Shown here: piece after piece, positions 14,369 through 20,478 of the stretch
Position numbering within the stretch: position 1 is the stretch's first letter
Layout: every line of letters begins with the position of its first letter
Source: an uncultured Clostridium sp.
GTDB lineage: Bacteria > Bacillota > Clostridia > Lachnospirales > Lachnospiraceae
Direction: 5' to 3'
Length of the DNA: 20,478 nt
Assembly: GCA_900544905.1 (NCBI GenBank)
Contig: UQXF01000063.1
Coordinates: forward strand, 1-20,478
Made by a program: the position numbers and the translations under genes
Notes under the pieces: model-generated
Database searches by the model: none
What the model was told of the DNA's origin: nothing
The model's input: only the letters and a program-made list of their open reading frames with translations

Positions 14369-15106
14369 CTATACATATTCCACTTCTACCAGGGTCAGAC
14401 CGCATGCTGCCGCCTTATGCCCCGCCCTTGTACGGTCCTTTGCCTCAAGAATCTCCTTTACCTGCTCCGGCGGAATCATACCCATTCCTACTTTCATAAG
14501 AGAACCTACAATAATTCTTACCATATTATAGAGGAAACCGTTTCCATTCATTCGGATACGAACCATATTTCCCTCTCTTATAACATTTATATAGTAGATT
14601 GTCCGCACTGTGTTATCCACACCCTCTTTGGGTGTGCAAAAGCTCTTAAAGTCATGCTCTCCCACAAGATAATCCGCTGCCTGCTGCATCTTTTCCTCAT
14701 CTAAATGATAGTAGACAAAATGGGAATATAGCCGTACCATGGGGTCCGGAAACTGTGCATTGTATATCCGGTATTCATATGTCTTTCTCGTATCACAATA
14801 TCTGGGATGAAAATCCGGTTCTACCTCTTCTGACTTCTGAATACGTATATCATCTGGAAGCAGATTGTTAATGGCATAGCTGATTTTCTCCGGAGGCATT
14901 GTTACATCCGCATCAAATACCGCCACATTTCCCATGGCATGTACGCCGGAATCCGTTCTGCTGGCACCGATAACTGTTATCTCCTCACCAAAAAACTTAC
15001 TCAGGGTCTTATTCAATACCTCTTCTACCGTTATTCCGTTTTTTTGAATCTGCCAGCCACAGTAACCGGTTCCATCATATGCAACCGTGAGTTTAATCCG
15101 TTTCAT
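14369..15106 (-). CDS. truA: tRNA pseudouridine(38-40) synthase TruA
   Basis: A 245-residue TruA of normal length. It isomerises uridines 38-40 in the tRNA anticodon arm. The catalytic Asp52 lies in GASRTDSGVHA; YDGTGYCGWQIQ (10-21), RKTYEYRIYN and MNGNGFLYNMVRIIVGSL are other family blocks. ACAGGAT is a weak ribosome site 5-7 bases before the ATG. It lies 26 bases behind the hybrid kinase gene with no terminator seen, so it may be read through from the signalling operon. The rplM promoter follows it. In many Firmicutes truA follows the ECF transporter genes, so this upstream neighbour is different. Confidence 0.97.
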   Translation of the reverse strand: MKRIKLTVAYDGTGYCGWQIQKNGITVEEVLNKTLSKFFGEEITVIGASRTDSGVHAMGNVAVFDADVTMPPEKISYAINNLLPDDIRIQKSEEVEPDFHPRYCDTRKTYEYRIYNAQFPDPMVRLYSHFVYYHLDEEKMQQAADYLVGEHDFKSFCTPKEGVDNTVRTIYYINVIREGNMVRIRMNGNGFLYNMVRIIVGSLMKVGMGMIPPEQVKEILEAKDRTRAGHKAAACGLTLVEVEYV

Positions 15107-15132
15107 ATATCCTGTCCCATCTGTCTATTTTT

Positions 15133-17682
15133 CTATTCCCCTAAAAACTTCTGTAAAACACGAAGAAGCTCTTGTGTGTCAATTGGTTTTGCGATATGTG
15201 CATCCATGCCACAGTCCAGGCACTCCTGAATATCACTTGAAAAAGCATTCGCCGTCATGGCAATAATCGGAAGCTGCTTATCCTGACGCTCCAATGCCCG
15301 GATTGCCTTTGTTGCCTCATATCCATCCATAACCGGCATACGCAAATCCATTAATATTGCATCATAGAAACCGATTTCTGCTGCTTCAAACATTTCCACA
15401 CATTCCTTACCATTTTCTGCCCGTACTGCTTCCAATCCAAAGGATAAAAGAATCTCATTTGCAATCTCCCAGTTAATATCAATATCCTCTGCCAGCAAAA
15501 CCCGTTTTCCGGTAAAATCTATCTCTTTGCTCTGTTTGTCGTTTGATTTATCCTGATTTCCCTCTGCATACTGAACCAGACGGGAATACAACGTGGATTT
15601 AAACAAAGGCTTGGAAATAAACCCTTCAATATCTGCTGCCTGGGCATCCTCTTCAATATCACTCCAGTCATAGGCAGAAATCAAAAATACAGGTATTTCC
15701 TTTCCCACCCTTTTCTGAATCTCATGAATGGTCTGCAAACCATCCATCTTTGGCATCTTCCAGTCAATTAAAACAAAATGGTAATCGTCATCTTTGTCAT
15801 GCCTTTCCTCTATCATCTGCACAGCCTCTCTGCCATCCACTGTCCAGTCGGCATGGACACCAAGCTCTTCCAGATTGTTGGCTGCACTGGTACAGAGCTG
15901 TTCATTATCATCTACCACCAGTACATTCCAATTTGGCAAATTCATTTCAATCTCTGCCTCTGCTTTTTTCAAATCCAGCGTAACATGAAACTTACTTCCC
16001 TTCTTCAGTTCGCTTTCGACCTCAATTGTACCCTTCAGGATATCCACAATCGCCTTTGTAATTGCCATTCCAAGACCTGTACCTTCAATATTCTGTACCT
16101 TTTCCGAGCTTTCTCTTGTAAAGGTATCAAAAATATTTTTCTGAAACTCCTCTGACATTCCAATCCCGGTATCCTCTACCACAAAATGTGTTCGTACATA
16201 CTCTTCTCCCATCGGTGACTCTTCCTGATACACATGTACATCAATCCTGCCCTCCGCCGGCGTAAACTTAAGTGCATTTGAAAGCAGATTTAACAAAATC
16301 TGGTTCAGACGTGTTCCGTCACAATATATATTTTCTGTTAAAATACTGTGGATATAAATATCAAAATACTGGTTTTTAGCTTTTATCTGCGGCTGGACAA
16401 TATTTACAATGTCGTCCATTGTTTCACGCAGGGAAATACGGCTCATATTTATAGTCATTTTTCCGCTTTCAATTTTAGACATGTCCAGTACGTCATTAAT
16501 CAATCCCAGCAGATGCTTGCTGGACAACTTGATTTTTTTCAGGCAGTCCTCCACCCGCACCTCATCCTGTTTGTTCTTCAAAGCAATCTCCGTCATTCCG
16601 ATTATGGCGTTCATCGGCGTCCGGATATCATGGCTCATACTGGAAAGAAAATCACTTTTTGCCTTGCTGGCATGTACCGCTTCTTTTCTTACCCGGTCAA
16701 GCTCCCGTACCTGCTGCTGCGACAGCCTGTAATACAACACAAAAATGGCAATCATACATATCAGAATCACTGTCAGCGACCCTATAATCACCACGATACG
16801 CAGATTATCCAGTTTAACAATGGGCTCATTCAAAACATCACCCTTCATAACCGTAATCAGATACCAGGTAGATTTTTCCGGAAGTGGGGCACAGTAAATA
16901 TACCGCTCTTCTCCATCAACCATAATTTCCGTACCGTATTCTTCTCCATTGTCCATGGCATGCCTTAATTCCCTGGCATAATCATCCGTATCTTTTCCCT
17001 TTAGCGTTTGAAATTTTTCCTCAATACGCTGAAAATAATTGTTTCTGAATTCCCCGGAGCTGCGGATGACAAACACACCGTCTGTATCGATGATATGGCT
17101 ATATGCATTTGCTCCCGCATCGTCCAAAAAAAGAGCCTCATCCAGATACTCCATAGAAATACCCGCCACTAACAGAACACTGCTGCTTCCATCCTCTAAA
17201 GGATAATGTGCTGGTTTGCCCAAAAGGAGAATCGTCTCCCCGTCTTCATTTATTCCCCTTTTTATCACTTTTCCATTGGCTTGTAGCAAATCTGTAACAT
17301 CATCTTCACCAACAAACTCCACATCCCCTCCGTAAATGGACTGCAGCTCGCCGGACTCTGTATAAAATCCTAAATAAATAAAATTTCTTACCTCCGCGCT
17401 TTTTTCAAGCTGGTTTAACATATATCGTCCATACTGTACAGACTCTTCCGGCGTTCTCTTCATAATCCCATCTACCTGTTCCAGACGCAGATTAACAATC
17501 GATTGAAATTTCTGCTGAATCTGCTTGCTCATCTCAGACATATAGATTTCGCTCACCTCTGCAACAGATTCTTTCGTTTTCCTGGACATAAAATAAGTCA
17601 GCCAGATAAACACAATAATACATATAATTATAACACCGCAAAAACTCCATCCTAATAATTTTTTAATTTTCTTATCATCCAT
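15133..17682 (-). CDS. Membrane hybrid sensor histidine kinase with two receiver domains
   Basis: An 849-residue protein. A first membrane helix (about 11-31), an outside sensor region (about 32-290, probably a Cache-type ligand domain: FIYLGFYTESGELQ, HIIDTDGVFVIRSSGEF, STWYLITVMKGD) and a second helix (about 295-317) come first. HisKA follows with H351 in MSHDIRTPMNAI, then the ATPase with N469, DTGIGMS and GTGLGMA. Receiver 1 is about 585-705 (phospho-Asp640 in LIDWKMP) and receiver 2 about 727-847 (Asp779 in LMDLRMP). There is no C-terminal Hpt domain; the Hpt gene at the operon head can supply it. ATG 17682 has AGGAAG upstream. An ATG at 17721 overlaps the previous stop but has no ribosome site. 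Confidence 0.95.
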   Translation of the reverse strand: MDDKKIKKLLGWSFCGVIIICIIVFIWLTYFMSRKTKESVAEVSEIYMSEMSKQIQQKFQSIVNLRLEQVDGIMKRTPEESVQYGRYMLNQLEKSAEVRNFIYLGFYTESGELQSIYGGDVEFVGEDDVTDLLQANGKVIKRGINEDGETILLLGKPAHYPLEDGSSSVLLVAGISMEYLDEALFLDDAGANAYSHIIDTDGVFVIRSSGEFRNNYFQRIEEKFQTLKGKDTDDYARELRHAMDNGEEYGTEIMVDGEERYIYCAPLPEKSTWYLITVMKGDVLNEPIVKLDNLRIVVIIGSLTVILICMIAIFVLYYRLSQQQVRELDRVRKEAVHASKAKSDFLSSMSHDIRTPMNAIIGMTEIALKNKQDEVRVEDCLKKIKLSSKHLLGLINDVLDMSKIESGKMTINMSRISLRETMDDIVNIVQPQIKAKNQYFDIYIHSILTENIYCDGTRLNQILLNLLSNALKFTPAEGRIDVHVYQEESPMGEEYVRTHFVVEDTGIGMSEEFQKNIFDTFTRESSEKVQNIEGTGLGMAITKAIVDILKGTIEVESELKKGSKFHVTLDLKKAEAEIEMNLPNWNVLVVDDNEQLCTSAANNLEELGVHADWTVDGREAVQMIEERHDKDDDYHFVLIDWKMPKMDGLQTIHEIQKRVGKEIPVFLISAYDWSDIEEDAQAADIEGFISKPLFKSTLYSRLVQYAEGNQDKSNDKQSKEIDFTGKRVLLAEDIDINWEIANEILLSFGLEAVRAENGKECVEMFEAAEIGFYDAILMDLRMPVMDGYEATKAIRALERQDKQLPIIAMTANAFSSDIQECLDCGMDAHIAKPIDTQELLRVLQKFLGE

Positions 17683-17713
17683 TGCTGTCTTCCTGCCCCT
17701 ATTCTCATCAGTT

Positions 17714-18751
17714 TTATTCATTATCTGTCGTGGAATAATAACGGATAATATCCCATTTACAGTTTGTAAGCAGTGAAAAAACCTCTTCACTCACAGCGCC
17801 TTTGTCCTGCTCAAGCTCCTTTATTGCATAGTCAAACTGTATTTCTCCATGGTCACGGTATTTAAAAAAGATACTGTCAAATTTATCACCCAGTCTGCAG
17901 ATTTGGGTATAGACCAGATTGTTTTCTCCGACGATTTTATGTGGGAAGCCGGTTCCGTCATACCGCTCATGATGATGCACACAGATATCCGAACATATCT
18001 GCACAAAATATCTGCAGTGCTTTGAGTAATTCAACTGTATAATATTCGCCCCTGACACCGTATGGCTCTGAACGCCTTCCCTGTCTGCCTCATCCTGCTT
18101 TATCATTCTTGGGAACCTGCTTGGAATAATCATATTTCCTATATCGCAAAAATAACCGGCATTACTGATTATTTCTATATGCTTTTCATCAAACTCTTCC
18201 TTTTTTGTGACACGCGCATATTCTTCCAATAAAATTTTCATTAAATCGGTAATACGCTGATAGTGTCCGCAATCCTGACCTGCATTTGTCAGATAAGTGT
18301 TGTAAACCGACTTCAAGTCCGATATGTATCTCTGGGTTTCCTCAATGTCCTCTGCCGTTAAATTATAGTCAGAAACAATTCCAAGCTTGAGCCTTAATCT
18401 TTTTAAGATATCCTCCCTCTCGAAGGGTTTTCTGATAAATTCAGATATATTAAACTGTGTCGCTTTTTCTACATTATCTCTTGTGGCTTCCGCTGTAACC
18501 AGAAACACAGGAACATTCCTTATATTGTTCTCCTTCATCATCCGCAGTACACCGAATCCATCCAGAACAGGCATGGAGACATCAAGCAATATTGCATCCA
18601 GAGAATCTGTCTGTTTTAATATGATTTCCAGTGCCGCATAGCCACTGTCCGCTTCAATAATATTAAATTCCTTCCAAAGAATATTTTTCAGTATTGCCCG
18701 GTCTATTTCCGAATCATCAACAATTAATAATGTTTTATCATTTTCCGCCAT
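17714..18751 (-). CDS. Response regulator with a degenerate HD-GYP domain
   Basis: A 345-residue protein. The receiver domain (7-125, Asp57 in LLDVSMP, Lys108 in IRKPF) is intact. Residues about 155-320 are HD-GYP-like: DCGHYQRI, then YFCDIGNMIIPS, HTVSGANII, HHERYDGTGFP and RLGDKFDSIF. The metal-binding HD is changed: Cys202-Asp203 replaces His-Asp, Asn206 replaces Lys, and GYP reads GFP. It is therefore probably not a working cyclic-di-GMP phosphodiesterase and may act by binding. The start is uncertain: ATG 18751 gives the receiver a normal N-terminus with GGCGG close by, while an ATG at 18793 lies just before a stronger AAAGGAGG that is separated from 18751 by a small hairpin. Confidence 0.88.
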   Translation of the reverse strand: MAENDKTLLIVDDSEIDRAILKNILWKEFNIIEADSGYAALEIILKQTDSLDAILLDVSMPVLDGFGVLRMMKENNIRNVPVFLVTAEATRDNVEKATQFNISEFIRKPFEREDILKRLRLKLGIVSDYNLTAEDIEETQRYISDLKSVYNTYLTNAGQDCGHYQRITDLMKILLEEYARVTKKEEFDEKHIEIISNAGYFCDIGNMIIPSRFPRMIKQDEADREGVQSHTVSGANIIQLNYSKHCRYFVQICSDICVHHHERYDGTGFPHKIVGENNLVYTQICRLGDKFDSIFFKYRDHGEIQFDYAIKELEQDKGAVSEEVFSLLTNCKWDIIRYYSTTDNE

Positions 18752-18805
18752 AAACAAACCGCCAGCTCGAAAAGCTGCTCCTCCTTTTCCCATTATGCTT
18801 TCAAC

Positions 18806-19840
18806 CTAGTGTCTCTTCTTCACCTTATCCATGGAAGCCTCAAATGCCTTAAGCACCTTCGGATTAAAGGCTCCACATTCACCGTTAAATATCATCTGCA
18901 CAGCAACCTCATGGCTGAATGCCTTTTTGTACACACGCTCCGATGTTAACGCATCATAGACATCCACAACGGATACCACCTGCGCCCAAATGGAAATATC
19001 ATCTCCCTTTAAGCCATCCGGATAACCCCTGCCATCCCATCTCTCATGGTGATGCCGGCAGATATCATAGCTGTAATTATAAATATCCTCATCCATCATG
19101 TCCGGAATCTTCTGGAAAATCTCACAGCCTTTTACTGTGTGCTGTTTCATAATCTCAAATTCCTCTTTGGTGAGCCGCCCCGGCTTGTTCAAAATATTAT
19201 CCGGAATGGAAATCTTACCCACATCATGTAATACAGAGGAAGCGACAATTTTATCAATCTCACTCTGGGGCAGATGATACTCCGGATACATATCACTTAC
19301 TTCCTTCATCAGGATTTTAGTAAGGCCACGGATTCGCTTTACATGTTCTCCAGACTCACAATCCCTGAATTCAATAACGGTAGCAGGTATTTCTATCATG
19401 GATTGATTCATGCGGCTAAGACGTTCCACCTGCTTTGCCACAATGTCCTCCAGCTCATTTTGATAGCCGTACAGTTCAATCACATTATTAATTCTATGCT
19501 TCAAAAAGTGCGCCATAAATGGTTTTCTGATAATATCAATTGCACCGAGATTGTATCCCTCCAGCAGCATTTCCTGACTGTCTGCGGCTGTTATCAGAAA
19601 TACCGGTATATTTTTAATTTTTCCGGTTGCATTCATGTCCTTAAGTACATCCAGACCATTTACATCAGGCATAACCAGGTCAAGCAGAACAGCAGAAACA
19701 ACCGTTCCACCATTTATGATTTCAATTGCCTCTGCGCCACCGCATGCTTCTAAAATATTATACTCATCTTTAAAAATCTCAGCCAAAATCGCACGGTTAA
19801 TTTCGATATCATCTACAACCAATATCGTTTTTTTATCCAT
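18806..19840 (-). CDS. Response regulator with an intact HD-GYP phosphodiesterase domain
   Basis: A 344-residue protein: receiver domain (4-122, Asp54 in LLDLVMP, Lys106 in IRKPF), a short coiled linker (about 125-150) and a full HD-GYP domain. The latter has ESGEHVKRI (162-170), LHDVGKISIPD with His205/Asp206, KQHTVKGCEI, HHERWDGRGYPDG (264-276) and VVDVYDALTSERVYK (291-304). HD-GYP proteins hydrolyse cyclic-di-GMP or related cyclic dinucleotides, here presumably under control of receiver phosphorylation. ATG 19840 has GGAGG 5-6 bases upstream; the ATG at 19852 lies before it. The next gene encodes a degenerate relative. Confidence 0.95.
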   Translation of the reverse strand: MDKKTILVVDDIEINRAILAEIFKDEYNILEACGGAEAIEIINGGTVVSAVLLDLVMPDVNGLDVLKDMNATGKIKNIPVFLITAADSQEMLLEGYNLGAIDIIRKPFMAHFLKHRINNVIELYGYQNELEDIVAKQVERLSRMNQSMIEIPATVIEFRDCESGEHVKRIRGLTKILMKEVSDMYPEYHLPQSEIDKIVASSVLHDVGKISIPDNILNKPGRLTKEEFEIMKQHTVKGCEIFQKIPDMMDEDIYNYSYDICRHHHERWDGRGYPDGLKGDDISIWAQVVSVVDVYDALTSERVYKKAFSHEVAVQMIFNGECGAFNPKVLKAFEASMDKVKKRH

Positions 19841-19902
19841 CTTAACCTCCATACCTATCTAAAAAATGCCACATCTGGCATACAACCAATTACAACCCTG
19901 TA

Positions 19903-20253
19903 TTACACATACTTCTCAATACAATTCAGTATCTCCTCCTGAACAGGCTGAATATTTTTCAAAATCTCCTTTGCCTGCTCCGGCTGACCTGCACGAAGCA
20001 GCCTTACAACTTCAGCATATGCCTCATATATCGGCGTAACGGAAAGATTTCCGGCTGAACCCTTAATTGCATGTGCAACCTCTATCACATCTCCATAATT
20101 ATCACTATCAAAATCCGGATTAACCGTTGATTTTTTCATCATATCCAGAAATTTAAACAGCATTCTTTCATAAAGCGAAGCATTCCCCATAAGACGCTCT
20201 ACACCCTCATCAACATTTACACCCAGATTTTTCAGTTCTTCAAGTAAATTCAT
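19903..20253 (-). CDS. Stand-alone histidine phosphotransfer (Hpt) protein
   Basis: A 116-residue all-helical protein with the Hpt signature VAHAIKGSAGNL; His61 is the phosphate carrier. It has no other domain. Such proteins move phosphate from a hybrid kinase receiver to a final response regulator. The operon holds just those partners, with the kinase lacking its own Hpt domain. ATG 20253 has GGAAGGAG 9 bases upstream; the TTG before it is not needed. It is the first gene of the operon in the window. Confidence 0.93.
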   Translation of the reverse strand: MNLLEELKNLGVNVDEGVERLMGNASLYERMLFKFLDMMKKSTVNPDFDSDNYGDVIEVAHAIKGSAGNLSVTPIYEAYAEVVRLLRAGQPEQAKEILKNIQPVQEEILNCIEKYV

Positions 20254-20430
20254 CAATAATAACTCCTTCCGTTTTTATTTTGAAACCGTGTCTCATTTTC
20301 TTATGTTTTTTATAAAAAAGTTTATTATATAACTTTATCCATGGTAACATAGCCCTGCATAACAGGCTTATTATCATGGATAAATACTTTATTGATGCAA
20401 AAAATCACTACATTATCATTATATGAATGC
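20254..20430 (-). promoter_or_regulatory. Upstream region of the signalling operon with a long inverted repeat
   Basis: TTTATCCATG (20334-20343) and CATGGATAAA (20375-20384) are perfect 10-base arms around 31 bases, which hold a second imperfect pairing (AGCCCTG with CAGGCT). On the minus strand a -10-like TATAAT (rc ATTATA) lies a little downstream, within GTTATATAATAAAC, without a good -35. AAAGTT/AACTTT followed by Ts in the same place could be a weak terminator instead. Confidence 0.5.
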
Positions 20431-20478
20431 CTGTCTCTTATACACATCTCCGAGCCCACGAGACTCGACGTCATCTCG
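20431..20478. other. Nextera sequencing adapter (artefact)
   Basis: Begins with CTGTCTCTTATACACATCT, the reverse complement of the Tn5 mosaic end, then CCGAGCCCACGAGAC, the 8-base index TCGACGTC and ATCTCG, the first bases of the Illumina P7 end. It mirrors the left end of the window. Native sequence stops at 20430. Confidence 0.97.

Noticed and set aside
20334..20384. Cyclic-di-GMP riboswitch ahead of the HD-GYP operon
   Set aside because: The neighbourhood would suit one, but the conserved GEMM core bases are not visible.
1..20478. Inverted terminal repeats of a 20-kb transposon
   Set aside because: The repeats are Nextera adapter with index, not native DNA.

Overview
The window is a 20.4-kb piece of a low-GC Firmicutes chromosome. 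It is most likely from a Lachnospiraceae-type gut Clostridium. The reasons are strong AGGAGG ribosome sites, the truA-rplM-rpsI neighbourhood, a fused FeoA-FeoB, a DpnII-type cassette and tandem REC/HD-GYP regulators. This taxonomic call is inference. Positions 1-47 and 20431-20478 are not biological: they are inverted copies of an Illumina Nextera adapter, so native sequence runs from 48 to 20430.

Left region (48-3504): the N-terminal part of a FeoA-FeoB ferrous iron transporter (minus) behind a Fur-box promoter, then a MATE exporter (minus) divergent from an AraC-type regulator (plus).

Cassette (3675-5938, plus, AT-rich): four tightly spaced genes. They encode an unrecognised acidic protein, a helical-N-terminus protein with a C-terminal HELRH zinc-protease domain (a likely type VII-type toxin), and two paralogous small proteins, one without a signal peptide and one a lipoprotein. 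The last two are the best candidates for immunity proteins. A 20-bp tandem repeat lies in front. I rank this as the most interesting system in the window.

Middle (5964-9054, minus): an ECF sigma factor, a membrane anti-sigma-like protein and a third membrane-anchored protein form an operon. Upstream lie a 39-bp perfect palindrome and an AraC/GyrI regulator that has lost its DNA-binding domain by an internal deletion.

Defence region (9141-12776): a complete DpnII-type restriction-modification operon dpnM-dpnA-dpnB (minus). It is followed by the frameshifted C-terminal remnant of another DNA methyltransferase, then (plus) a small controller-like HTH gene with two operator-like palindromes and an overlapping gene of unknown function.

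Right region (12777-20430, minus): a gene-poor stretch with two terminator hairpins, then rplM-rpsI behind a consensus promoter and long leader. Beyond it is a signalling operon: Hpt protein, REC/HD-GYP regulator, REC/degenerate HD-GYP regulator, hybrid histidine kinase and truA. The kinase has two receivers but no Hpt domain, so the separate Hpt protein probably completes a phosphorelay to the HD-GYP regulators. No rRNA, tRNA, CRISPR array or insertion sequence was seen.
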